Assembly (NCBI GenBank): GCA_000431015.1
Contig: HF985998.1
Span: 1 to 12,707 of the forward strand
Length of the DNA: 12,707 nucleotides
Reading direction: 5' to 3'
From: Alistipes sp. CAG:514
Lineage (GTDB): Bacteria > Bacteroidota > Bacteroidia > Bacteroidales > UBA932
In this document: positions 1-6,898 of the stretch, piece by piece
Layout of the letters: the number at the start of each line of letters is the position of its first letter
Numbering within the stretch: the stretch's first letter is position 1
Program-made: the position numbers and the translations under genes
Notes under the pieces: generated by a model
Seen by the model: only the letters and a program-made list of their open reading frames with translations
Databases searched by the model: none
What the model was told of the DNA's origin: nothing

Positions 1-43
1 GTGTTTTTAAATTTTTAACGTAGTATTGTTAAAACAGAAAAAA

Positions 44-475
44 ATGGAAACCGTAAATATCAAGAAAACAAGATCCGCAAAGGACTTCATCATCACACTT
101 TTGTTCCTTGCCGCAGGAGTCGGACTGCTCTTCTGCTCCGACTCTATGTTCATCCTCGGATGCACTCTCATAGCGTTCGCCGTGATCCTCTTCCTCGCCA
201 TGAAGTCCTCCTATGTGATCGAAGGCAAGGAAGGCTCCTTCCGCCGCAAGACCGCCAACTACCCGAAAACCAAGAAGGAGGAGGTCATCTCTTTCCTTGA
301 GGGCAGGTCAACCAAGGTACCAGCAGAGGCTCCCGGCGGCCTTCTGATGTACATCTACTACCGCCGCGACAAGTCAGCCGGCTTCGCCCAGATCAATGAC
401 TTCGACCAGTACCAGTACAAGCCGATCACCGACCTTCTCTCCCTCGGTGCGGCACAGGTGAAGGCCCTGGTCTAA
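44..475 (+). CDS. small two-helix membrane protein, function unknown
   Basis: Predicted protein of 143 aa. I do not recognise a family. Two adjacent hydrophobic segments (about residues 14-31 and 35-54) form a short membrane hairpin. A charged, soluble C-terminal part (about 60-143) follows, starting with a Lys/Arg-rich stretch. The reading frame stays open upstream to a TTG at 26, but the ATG at 44 is preferred because it follows an A-rich stretch (positions 34-43), the usual context of Bacteroidota starts, and needs no alternative start codon. An imperfect -7-like element, TAGTATTG, lies at 21-28, so the promoter is probably just inside the window edge. The gene stands alone: it is followed by a hairpin terminator and then by a convergent LysR gene. 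The frame is real by codon use (GC-rich third positions), but the role is unknown. Confidence 0.7.
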   Translation: METVNIKKTRSAKDFIITLLFLAAGVGLLFCSDSMFILGCTLIAFAVILFLAMKSSYVIEGKEGSFRRKTANYPKTKKEEVISFLEGRSTKVPAEAPGGLLMYIYYRRDKSAGFAQINDFDQYQYKPITDLLSLGAAQVKALV

Positions 476-522
476 AGGCAGCGATCCACTCCGTGGCACC
501 TAGCCCATTGGCAATAACCAAC

Positions 523-568
523 ATAAGCATTCCCGTGGCACTCAATACCCCACCACGAGAATGCTTAT
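523..568. terminator. probable bidirectional terminator hairpin
   Basis: A 16-bp stem pairs 523-538 with 553-568 with a single mismatch (533 against 558) around a 14-nt loop. It lies between two convergent genes, 47 nt after the stop at 475 and about 100 nt after the LysR stop at 671. On the plus strand the stem runs into TTTCATT. On the minus strand the run after the stem is less T-rich. The rest of 476-670 holds no gene I can support; a 9-bp direct repeat (CCGTGGCAC at 491-499 and 533-541) is the only other structure seen. Confidence 0.6.
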
Positions 569-670
569 TTCATTGACTCTCGCCTCATTACCCGCCGCGC
601 ACTTCCTCGGTGATCCCCTGTCGCAGATCCGGTCGAAACATCTGCGCATCCCATGCTTGACGGCGATTCC

Positions 671-1579
671 CTACCTGTTCGCTATGGCGTCCATCGCCAG
701 CGTGAAGGAATTGTTCTCTACCAGCATCTTGAGGAACTCCTTCGTGGCGTTTTTGCAATAGGAGCCTTTGAGAAGATGGAATGATCCCTGCATTTCAGAG
801 TGCGGGTGATCAAGACTCAGGGCGACGAAATCCTTGTTGCCGCGGACAGTGGCCTCGGAAAGGAGCGTCACAAGGCCGGTGCTGGAGACCATGTCCAGAA
901 GCATGCTGAGATCGTTGATCTCCAGACGGACATCAAACTTGAAGTTCTGGCCGTAGAGCAGGCTGTCAAAAGCGTTCCTTGCCTGTAATCCTCTGGCCGG
1001 CAGCGCTAGCGGGAGCTTTTCCAATTCCGTCAGACGAATGCTCTCCATCCGGGCTACGGGATTGTCTTTGCCGGCGATCACGCAAAGCTTGCTGTTGAAC
1101 AGGATGTGGGAGTCGATGTCGTCGTAGCTCTGCAGTGGCTTGTAGGACAAAGCCACATCCAACTGGCCATGCTCCAACATCTCCATAAGGTTCTCCATCG
1201 AGCGGCAGAAGATCTTGAGCTTTATTCCCGGGTATCTTTTCATGTAGTCTCTCACGGTGTCAGCCAGCAAGGGGCAGAACGTGTAGGTGGCTCCGACGTT
1301 CAACGTGCCGATGCTCAACTCACGAACATCCTTCATCCTCTCGGCGCTTGCGTCCACATCTTTGAGAACCTGCTTAGCGTACGGAAGGTATTGCTCCCCG
1401 TAGTCACTCAAGGCGACGTGCCTTGAGTCCCGGACAAGAAGTTCCACCCCAAGTTCATCCTCAAGCTGCTTTATCTGCTGGGACAAAGTGCTTTGGGAGA
1501 TGAACAAAGCCTTTGAGGCTTCGGAGAAGCTGCACAATTGCGCGACCTTGACGAAATAGCGTAGTTGTCTGAATTCCAT
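671..1579 (-). CDS. LysR-type transcriptional regulator
   Basis: Predicted 302 aa, the usual size of LysR regulators. The N-terminal winged helix-turn-helix is clear: residues 1-60 begin MEFRQLRYFVKVA and include the recognition-helix region SQSTLSQQIKQLEDELG followed by the wing (LLVRDSRHVALSDYG). A linker helix (about 60-85) leads to the two-lobed effector-binding domain (about 88-290). It acts as a cytoplasmic DNA-binding protein whose effector cannot be read from sequence. Its ATG shares one base with the TAA stop of yjjB (TAATG, 1577-1581), so it is very likely co-transcribed and translationally coupled with the exporter genes. Most LysR genes are instead divergent from their targets. 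The simplest inference is that it controls its own operon, including the YjjP/YjjB exporter. Family assignment is firm; the target is inferred. Confidence 0.93.
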   Translation of the reverse strand: MEFRQLRYFVKVAQLCSFSEASKALFISQSTLSQQIKQLEDELGVELLVRDSRHVALSDYGEQYLPYAKQVLKDVDASAERMKDVRELSIGTLNVGATYTFCPLLADTVRDYMKRYPGIKLKIFCRSMENLMEMLEHGQLDVALSYKPLQSYDDIDSHILFNSKLCVIAGKDNPVARMESIRLTELEKLPLALPARGLQARNAFDSLLYGQNFKFDVRLEINDLSMLLDMVSSTGLVTLLSEATVRGNKDFVALSLDHPHSEMQGSFHLLKGSYCKNATKEFLKMLVENNSFTLAMDAIANR

Positions 1580-2061
1580 TACTTTGTCACCTTAAAAGAA
1601 TAATTCTGAAACAGCAGGATGGGCAGCATCACACCGACCACCATCGCGATGATGGTCACCAGACAGGTCATCCAATTGAACCTCAGCAGGTACAGGTAGT
1701 GCATGAAAGTCGGCTCCGAATAAGATCCCAGGCAATGCAGCAAGGATTGTATCGTCCGGTAGGCGTACATCCCCGGAACCATCGGAAGCAGTGCCGGGAA
1801 CGAGATGCACTCCGCCGGGGTCTTGATCATCTTGGCTGCCGGCAATGCCAGAAAACCGATGACAAGCGCGCCCAGCATGCTGCCGGTGGCCAGTTGAAAG
1901 CCATAGATATTCATTAACACGTAGCGGGTCATGTGTCCTGCGGCGGCGATCAGGGCGCACAGAGGAAACACCCTCGGTGACGGATTGCTGATGCTTGAAA
2001 AACCTATCGCCGCAACAGCGGCAAAGATACCGTCTTTTATGATAAGAAAGAAAAGTTCCAT
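1579..2061 (-). CDS. yjjB: ThrE-type exporter small subunit (YjjB-like)
   Basis: Predicted 160 aa, almost entirely hydrophobic, with about five membrane helices. It matches the C-terminal half of the ThrE threonine/serine exporter family (ThrE_2/YjjB), including the conserved stretch PALLPMVPGMYAYRTI near residue 88. The frame is open further upstream to 2100, but the ATG at 2061 is chosen because the family starts there (MELFFLIIKDGIFAA) and because it overlaps the yjjP stop by one base (TAATG). No Shine-Dalgarno is visible, so coupling to yjjP translation is likely. With YjjP it should form one inner-membrane transporter. In Escherichia coli the YjjP-YjjB pair exports succinate; other ThrE members export threonine and serine. 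Which substrate applies here cannot be decided from sequence. Confidence 0.88.
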   Translation of the reverse strand: MELFFLIIKDGIFAAVAAIGFSSISNPSPRVFPLCALIAAAGHMTRYVLMNIYGFQLATGSMLGALVIGFLALPAAKMIKTPAECISFPALLPMVPGMYAYRTIQSLLHCLGSYSEPTFMHYLYLLRFNWMTCLVTIIAMVVGVMLPILLFQNYSFKVTK

Positions 2062-2849
2062 TATAGAAATTGAATATTCAGAAGTCCGAAAGCGATGCAA
2101 AGTCCCAGCGACAGGCAGACCGTGATCATCACGGCGTGCAGGAAACGGCTGATGCAGCAGATGTAGTGGCCGTAAAGAAGGTCACACACCGCGTTGCAGA
2201 ACGGGATTCCCGGGACAAAGTAAAGGACACTGGTGGCGAGGGCGACCTCCGGTGTCCTGCCCCATCCGAAGACGAAGCCAGAGCAGGCTATCACGGCGGA
2301 AAGGCAGGAGGCCAGGACGATGACCACCCTATAGTCAATCCCCTTGGCGGGCAGTTTCTGCTTGAGGAAGAAACCGTCGATCGTGGCGATGAACACTATC
2401 AGCATCGAGACAAGATCCCCTCCGAAAAGCTCGCAGAACGACGCGTTCGCCAGCCCTACAAGAACCAGCACAAGCCAAGGGTTCAACCTTTTCTTTTTAA
2501 GAATATTCTTGAATATGCCCGTGGCCTGCGTCACATCAAGCCCCTCTTCCACAATCTTCCAGCTCAGTCCGCTGAGGTCGGAGACGGTGTTGAAATTGAT
2601 CCTGTCGGCGGGGATCTTCCCGGTCACGGAGTAGGATCTCTCCTCCCTCTCGTCCCAAAGGTTCAGCACAATGCAGGTCGGAAGGACGGAGAAGTCAGCC
2701 TTCGTGTGCCAACTCTCGGCGATCCTGCCGAGATTCTTCTCAATCCGGATCGTAGTCGCCCCGCTGGCGTAGAGCTCAGTGGTGAAGTCTCTCAGGAATA
2801 TGCTCTTGCGCTTCAGCTCGTTATGCAGCGTGACTTCCTGAGTCTCCAT
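2061..2849 (-). CDS. yjjP: ThrE-type exporter large subunit (YjjP-like, DUF1212)
   Basis: Predicted 262 aa, the usual length for YjjP. The soluble N-terminal domain (1-120) contains the family stretch LYASGATTIRIEKNLGRI (27-44). Five or so membrane helices follow (about 122-137, 143-160, 173-195, 202-222, 236-258). The signature PGIPFCNAVCDLLYGHYI (213-230) matches the family pattern of PG-P, N, DLL, G and Y. It is the partner of YjjB directly downstream, whose start overlaps this stop by one base. Its own start lies inside the end of the upstream hypothetical gene (29-nt overlap) and is preceded by a textbook Shine-Dalgarno sequence, unusual for this phylum. Likely role: export of a small carboxylate or amino acid across the inner membrane. 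Confidence 0.9.
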   Translation of the reverse strand: METQEVTLHNELKRKSIFLRDFTTELYASGATTIRIEKNLGRIAESWHTKADFSVLPTCIVLNLWDEREERSYSVTGKIPADRINFNTVSDLSGLSWKIVEEGLDVTQATGIFKNILKKKRLNPWLVLVLVGLANASFCELFGGDLVSMLIVFIATIDGFFLKQKLPAKGIDYRVVIVLASCLSAVIACSGFVFGWGRTPEVALATSVLYFVPGIPFCNAVCDLLYGHYICCISRFLHAVMITVCLSLGLCIAFGLLNIQFL

Positions 2850-3174
2850 ATTCCTTCACCTCCTTTGCCTCCTTTGTCTTAATTGCGGTAGGGATTGACA
2901 TCACGTTGTCGACCGGGGTGTCCTCGTCTTCGTCCTCGTAGGAACCGTAGTAAGGGATGCCGTCGATGTCGATGCCGTCCTTGCCGCCGTTCCAGGACAC
3001 CGGCCTTACGATGGTGTCGGAATAGGTGATGACTTTGTGCTTGGCGTTGAAGGCCTTCAGTCTCTCACGGAAAAAGGAAATGACAAGGATCACCGCGCTT
3101 GCGACCGCGCAAACGATGATCAGCGATCCGGAATTGGCGCTCATGGCAGCCGTGGAAATTTCAAGTGGTGACAT
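2821..3174 (-). CDS. single-helix membrane protein, function unknown
   Basis: Predicted 117 aa; no family recognised. A short N-terminal segment is followed by one membrane helix (about 17-35, rich in V, A, I), a basic stretch (RERLKAFNAKHK, 36-47) consistent with a cytoplasmic C-terminus, then an acidic patch (YEDEDEDTPVDN, 79-90) and a Lys/Glu-rich tail. A later start at Met11 is possible. The last 29 nt overlap yjjP, and it is the first gene of the unit that continues with yjjP, yjjB and the LysR regulator, so it may be an accessory factor of the exporter. The layout of one helix plus a charged tail superficially recalls small subunits such as OadG, but no diagnostic motif is present, so no function is assigned. 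Confidence 0.72.
   Translation of the reverse strand: MSPLEISTAAMSANSGSLIIVCAVASAVILVISFFRERLKAFNAKHKVITYSDTIVRPVSWNGGKDGIDIDGIPYYGSYEDEDEDTPVDNVMSIPTAIKTKEAKEVKEYGDSGSHAA
2850..2866 (-). promoter_or_regulatory. perfect Shine-Dalgarno site for yjjP, inside the upstream gene
   Basis: On the minus strand AAAGGAGGTGA occupies 2866-2856, with the AGGAGG core ending 9 nt before the ATG at 2849-2847. This is near-full complementarity to the 16S rRNA tail. None of the other starts in this window shows a comparable site. A second AAAGGAGG lies 11 nt further upstream in the same purine-rich stretch (codons for KEAKEVKEYG of the upstream gene). It likely supports internal initiation within the overlap. 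Confidence 0.7.
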
Positions 3175-3201
3175 AATCTTACGCTCTATTATTTAACGGC
3201 G

Positions 3202-3209
3202 CAAAATTA
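3202..3209 (-). promoter_or_regulatory. candidate promoter of the yjjP operon
   Basis: On the minus strand TAATTTTG matches the Bacteroidota -7 element TAnnTTTG and ends 27 nt before the ATG at 3174. No clear TTTG -33 element is found 19-21 nt upstream; that position falls in the hairpin at 3228-3245. It is the only good -7 match in the 109-nt gap before this gene. Confidence 0.4.
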
Positions 3210-3227
3210 TAACACCACCTGCGATTC

Positions 3228-3245
3228 GGGATGGATAATCATCCC
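3228..3245. other. short perfect inverted repeat between two minus-strand genes
   Basis: GGGATG (3228-3233) and CATCCC (3240-3245) form a 6-bp stem with a 6-nt loop. On the plus strand it is followed by TTTGTTTCT, but no plus-strand gene ends here. On the minus strand, 38 nt after the DUF2723 stop, it is not followed by a T run. It overlaps the expected -33 region of the downstream promoter, so an operator or a weak terminator are both possible. Confidence 0.3.
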
Positions 3246-3283
3246 TTTGTTTCTATAACTGCTATCGGGATTTCCGAAACATC

Positions 3284-6200
3284 TTATGACTGAACGGAAA
3301 GGAAGCCGGCGAGGGTCTTTTCTATCTCGTCGGCGAAGTCCTTGTCGCCAGCCTTGCGGATGTCGTTGGTCATGTAGTAGACAAGGTTGCAGTTGTACTC
3401 GAACTCGTTCTTGCACATCGGGTAGAAGTCCAGATAGAACCTGACGGACTCCATCAGCTCGGAGGAGAGTTCACGGGCGAGAGCCCTGGCCTTATCCTGC
3501 CTGCCGAGGGCGTAGTAGTCCTTGACCATCTCTATCGGGAAGAGGGCGTTGGATCCCCAGCCCAGAATGGAGTTGTCGTAAGGGTACTTCTTCGGCTTTA
3601 GAACCTGCTGGCACTTGTCCAGCATCTCCTCGGCACGGTCGTTCTCACCGGCGGCGATGAAGGCGTTGGCTGCTGACACGAACATATTCCTCAGGGACAT
3701 CACGCCAAGGAACGTGTAAGTGTTCTGGTAGTCAACGCAATAGTCCTCACGGGAAACGGCTTCGAAGCAGAACTTGTCTGTCATCTTGTCGTAGAGGTCA
3801 TCGGTGTCCACCAGACCGACCTCAAGAGACTGGACCTTGTTGCGGATCGGCGTGAACTTGTAGGAGAATCCCTCGTACATGAGGTAGTCCTTCAGGCCGA
3901 TGTTGAGGTCGCCACCCATGTTGAGCATATTCAAAGGCCTGTCCCACTGGTAGGTGGAGAGGAAGTCGAGGACGAAGAGTTCCGGCTTGCTCAGGTAGCT
4001 CTTGCTCTTCGGGATCTCGATGACGATGGAGTCCGGGATCTGTCCGGCGAACTTCTCGCTCACGATCCCGCTCTTCAGGCAGTTCTCCTTGTTGACCGGA
4101 ATGATCATCTTCCTGGACACCCAGTAGTCCATCTTCCTCCCGTCCTGGTAGAGCAGCTTGGCGTCCGGGTGCTTGAACACGGCGACGCAGTCAGACAGCA
4201 GGAGGGCCTGGCCGCGCTTGTCCTCGATCGGCACCCACTCGTTGGTCCCGTAGAGGTACTGCTCCTGGCCTATCGACAGATTCAGAGGCGCGGAATTGTT
4301 GATGGCGTACCTCATCTGGTCGATGTACCAGTCTGTTCCCAGAAGGGAGGTGTTGCATATTCTCACATCGTTCCTGAAACCCTCGACCTCCTGGGCGTAC
4401 CAGAGAGGGAAGGTGTCGTTGTCGCCGTGGGTAATGAGCAAACCATTCCGCTCCACGGAGTTGAGATAGTTCTTGGCAACTTCGACGGCGGTGTAGCGGT
4501 TGCTTCTGTCGTGGTCGTCCCAGTTCTCCTCGGCCATCAGCGCCGGCACGAAAAGACACCCGGCGGAGGCAACGGAGGCAACGGCGACGGCGTGCTTTCC
4601 CTTCAAGGCGGAAGTTATCCATGAATATAATGCCGCGACCGCGAATCCGATCCAGATGGCGAAGGCGTAGAACGAGCCCGCGTAGGCGTAGTCCCTCTCA
4701 CGCACCTGATACGGTGACTGGTTCAGGTACAGCACGATGGCGATTCCCGTCATGAAGAACAGCAGGAATGTAAGCCAGAAGCCCCGGCGATCCTTGTCGA
4801 AATGGATCAGCCAGCAGCCCCGGCGATCCTTGTCGAACTGGAAGCAGAGCCCAAGAAGCCCCAGCAACAGCGGCAGGAAATAGTAGTGGTTCTTGCCCGG
4901 GTTGTCCTTCAGCCACTGCGGAGCGTTGCTCTGGTCACCGAGGTGAATCTTGTCGATGAACGGGATTCCGCTCTCCCAGTTGCCGGTGAACAGGTCCGCG
5001 GACGGAGTGTGGATCTCATTCTGGCGGCCCACAAAGTTCCACATGAAGTACCGCCAGTACATCCAGCCAAGCTGGAAGTCAAAGAAATAGGAAAGGTTGG
5101 CTCCCTGCGTCGGCTTCTTGTACTGAGCGCCCTGGACAGGGGTCCCCTTGCCGTTGGTGTAGGACTCGTAGAACCTGATGTGCCTGTCATCCGTGCTGTA
5201 CATCCTCGGAAAGAGCATCTTGCCGGCGCGGTCGTACTTCACGTCAACCGGAGCCGGAGCCTTCTTGTACTTTCCGTTCAGCGGAGCCCAGTAGTACTTC
5301 TGGTCGAGTTCGTACGGAGCGCCGTAGTACTGTCCGTAGAGCAGAGGGGTCGAGCCGTACTGCTCGCGGGAAAGGTAGCGCACGAGGGTGAAGGCGTTGT
5401 CCGGCTGGTACTCGTTGGTAGGGGTCTTGGCGCAGGAGCGGATGATCACGATGCTGAACACGGAGAATCCGATCACGATCGTCGTGAAGCACAGCAGGGC
5501 CGTGTTCCAGAACACTTTCTCTGTCTTCAAGGTCTTGAAAAGCCCCCAGAAGCATGCGGTCAGCAGAGCCACGATGAAGAACGCCGCTCCGGTGTTGTAC
5601 GGAAGCCCCAGCGTGTTCACGAAGAACAGGTCGAAGTAGGCGGCTATCTTCGGGATGTAAGGCACCATGAAGAACAGGATGAACGCCAGGATCACCACCG
5701 AGACGGCCATGATCTTGACATATTCCCAGAATGAATATGGCTTGTCCTCCCTCATCTTGAAGTAGTACATGTAGACGAGCATCGGGATCGCCAGCAGGTT
5801 CAGAAGGTGCACTCCGATGGAAAGTCCCATCAGGAAGGAGATCAGCACGATCCAGCGGTTCGCATACCTGCGGTCGGTCTCCTCGTACCATTTTGTCATC
5901 GCCCACACGACCATCGCCGTGAACAGGGACGACATGGCGTAGACCTCGCCCTCGACCGCCGAGAACCAGAAGGTGTCGGAGAAGCAATACGCGAGAGCTC
6001 CGACAGCGCCGCTGCCATAGATGGCTATCGCCTGGCCGGGTGAATATTCTTCCGTCCCGCCTTCCCCTTCCCTCTTCGGCGCGACCACCCTCTTGACAAG
6101 GAAGACGATCGTAAGGTAGAGGAAGAATATGGTCAGCGCCGAACACAGGGCGCTCATCGAGTTAACCATCACCGCGGCCTTGTCCGGGCCGGTGAACATG

Positions 6201-6400
6201 GTGAAGAACCTTGCTATGAGCTGGAACACAGGGTTTCCCGGCGGGTGTCCGACCTCCAGTTTGTACGATGAAGCGATGAACTCTCCGCAGTCCCAGAAGG
6301 AGGCGGTCGGCTCGATGGTGGAAAGATAGGTGAAGGCGGAGATCAGCAGAACAGCCAGCGCCGTCACCTTGTTCCACAGTTTGAATTTCTTAATGTCCAT
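3284..6400 (-). CDS. DUF2723 multi-spanning membrane protein, probable GT-C glycosyltransferase
   Basis: Predicted 1038 aa, typical for the Bacteroidota DUF2723 family. The diagnostic N-terminal block is present: helix (12-28), then PTASFWDCGEFIASSY (31-46) with acidic residues D37 and E40 in the first external loop, then GHPPGNPVFQLIARFF (51-66). About a dozen membrane helices follow, with large soluble insertions. A second conserved block (LNQSPYQVRERDYAYAGSFY, about 565-585) and a mostly soluble C-terminal half (about 650-1038) complete it. The family is related to eukaryotic TMEM260, an O-mannosyltransferase, and has the layout of GT-C enzymes that use lipid-linked sugars. Transfer of a sugar to proteins or envelope glycans on the periplasmic side is therefore the likely role, but the substrate is unknown. 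It has its own promoter facing away from the SUI1 gene. It carries an internal 12-residue tandem duplication (522-545), listed separately. Confidence 0.9.
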   Translation of the reverse strand: MDIKKFKLWNKVTALAVLLISAFTYLSTIEPTASFWDCGEFIASSYKLEVGHPPGNPVFQLIARFFTMFTGPDKAAVMVNSMSALCSALTIFFLYLTIVFLVKRVVAPKREGEGGTEEYSPGQAIAIYGSGAVGALAYCFSDTFWFSAVEGEVYAMSSLFTAMVVWAMTKWYEETDRRYANRWIVLISFLMGLSIGVHLLNLLAIPMLVYMYYFKMREDKPYSFWEYVKIMAVSVVILAFILFFMVPYIPKIAAYFDLFFVNTLGLPYNTGAAFFIVALLTACFWGLFKTLKTEKVFWNTALLCFTTIVIGFSVFSIVIIRSCAKTPTNEYQPDNAFTLVRYLSREQYGSTPLLYGQYYGAPYELDQKYYWAPLNGKYKKAPAPVDVKYDRAGKMLFPRMYSTDDRHIRFYESYTNGKGTPVQGAQYKKPTQGANLSYFFDFQLGWMYWRYFMWNFVGRQNEIHTPSADLFTGNWESGIPFIDKIHLGDQSNAPQWLKDNPGKNHYYFLPLLLGLLGLCFQFDKDRRGCWLIHFDKDRRGFWLTFLLFFMTGIAIVLYLNQSPYQVRERDYAYAGSFYAFAIWIGFAVAALYSWITSALKGKHAVAVASVASAGCLFVPALMAEENWDDHDRSNRYTAVEVAKNYLNSVERNGLLITHGDNDTFPLWYAQEVEGFRNDVRICNTSLLGTDWYIDQMRYAINNSAPLNLSIGQEQYLYGTNEWVPIEDKRGQALLLSDCVAVFKHPDAKLLYQDGRKMDYWVSRKMIIPVNKENCLKSGIVSEKFAGQIPDSIVIEIPKSKSYLSKPELFVLDFLSTYQWDRPLNMLNMGGDLNIGLKDYLMYEGFSYKFTPIRNKVQSLEVGLVDTDDLYDKMTDKFCFEAVSREDYCVDYQNTYTFLGVMSLRNMFVSAANAFIAAGENDRAEEMLDKCQQVLKPKKYPYDNSILGWGSNALFPIEMVKDYYALGRQDKARALARELSSELMESVRFYLDFYPMCKNEFEYNCNLVYYMTNDIRKAGDKDFADEIEKTLAGFLSVQS
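4773..4842. repeat. in-frame 36-bp tandem duplication inside the DUF2723 gene
   Basis: Positions 4773-4806 and 4809-4842 match at 32 of 34 bases with a period of 36, including 21 identical bases (4781-4801 and 4817-4837). In the protein this gives FDKDRRGCWLIH (522-533) followed by FDKDRRGFWLTF (534-545). Only one copy is expected in this loop before the helix in related proteins, so this looks like a recent slippage or duplication. It keeps the frame and adds 12 residues in a loop between membrane helices. Confidence 0.85.
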
Positions 6401-6443
6401 AAACTAACGTTCGTAAATCGGCCGAATCCGGCTGACAATCAGA

Positions 6444-6478
6444 CAAAGATACAAAAGGATTCGCTATCTTTGCAAAAA
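6444..6478 (-). promoter_or_regulatory. Bacteroidota-type promoter of the DUF2723 gene
   Basis: Read on the minus strand: TTTTTG (6478-6473) as -33 element, a 21-nt spacer, then TATCTTTG (6451-6444), an exact TAnnTTTG -7 element. The leader to the ATG at 6400 is about 40 nt. This is the best-formed minus-strand promoter in the window, and its -33 element adjoins the possible plus-strand -7 element at 6465-6472. Confidence 0.6.
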
Positions 6479-6534
6479 TATGACAGATAAGCGGCAAAAA
6501 ATGAGCCGCCGCTGATCTGGAAAAAGTATTTTTG
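6465..6534 (+). promoter_or_regulatory. candidate promoters of the SUI1 gene (two -7 elements)
   Basis: Two exact TAnnTTTG matches precede the ATG at 6546: TATCTTTG at 6465-6472 (leader about 70 nt) and TATTTTTG at 6527-6534 (leader only a few nt). Neither has a clear TTTG at the expected -33 distance. A small stem, GCGGC/GCCGC (6491-6495 with 6505-6509), lies between them. The first faces and partly overlaps the divergent DUF2723 promoter. Confidence 0.4.
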
Positions 6535-6545
6535 ACAATTAAATA

Positions 6546-6893
6546 ATGAAAGCCGACAACGACTGGAAACAAAGACTTGGGGTTGTCTATTCGACAGACC
6601 CGAACTTCAGCTACGCGAAAGAGGAGGTTCCCGAGGCCGAGACCCTTGAGCCGTCCAGGCAGAGACTGACGGTCACGATCGACCGGAGGAACCGCGGAGG
6701 GAAGCAGGTGACGCTGGTGAGCGGTTTCGTCGGGACACAGGACGACCTGGCCGCGCTCGGCAAGGCGCTGAAGGTGAAATGCGGGGTCGGAGGCTCCGCC
6801 AAGGACGGCGAGATCACGATCCAGGGCGACCTGAGGGACAAGGTGACGGAACTGCTCAGGAACATGGGCTACAACGCTAAACGGGGGAACTGA
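6546..6893 (+). CDS. SUI1/YciH-like translation initiation factor
   Basis: Predicted 115 aa. Residues 39-112 form the SUI1 (eIF1-like) fold. The basic loop RRNRGGKQVTLVSGF (47-61) and the second conserved block KVKCGVGGSAKDGEITIQGD (76-95) match bacterial YciH and archaeal/eukaryal eIF1. The N-terminal 35 residues are a variable extension. By homology it binds the small ribosomal subunit and influences start-site fidelity; in bacteria the protein is non-essential and its exact role is unsettled. The start ATG follows an A/T-rich stretch with no Shine-Dalgarno. It heads a plus-strand series ending in yidD, and the next gene begins 5 nt after its stop. Confidence 0.9.
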   Translation: MKADNDWKQRLGVVYSTDPNFSYAKEEVPEAETLEPSRQRLTVTIDRRNRGGKQVTLVSGFVGTQDDLAALGKALKVKCGVGGSAKDGEITIQGDLRDKVTELLRNMGYNAKRGN

Positions 6894-6898
6894 CGAGC

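Noticed and set aside
561..761. Small plus-strand frame after the hairpin
   Set aside because: Its start lies in the hairpin arm and its second half is antisense to the LysR gene; there is no promoter or start context.
2070..2882. Open frame of 270 codons on the plus strand opposite yjjP
   Set aside because: It is antisense to a clear family member along its whole length, with a composition rich in D, G, R and Q and no recognisable motif; GC-rich third positions of yjjP explain the lack of stops.
4802..5734. Open frame of 310 codons on the plus strand opposite the DUF2723 gene
   Set aside because: Its translation is low-complexity (rich in V, L, R, E, H) without any domain, and it mirrors the codon bias of the well-supported minus-strand gene. 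It is a shadow frame.
5244..6146. Minus-strand 300-codon frame inside the DUF2723 gene
   Set aside because: Same strand, different frame, Arg/His/Gly-rich translation with no membrane helices; the DUF2723 frame has the conserved motifs.
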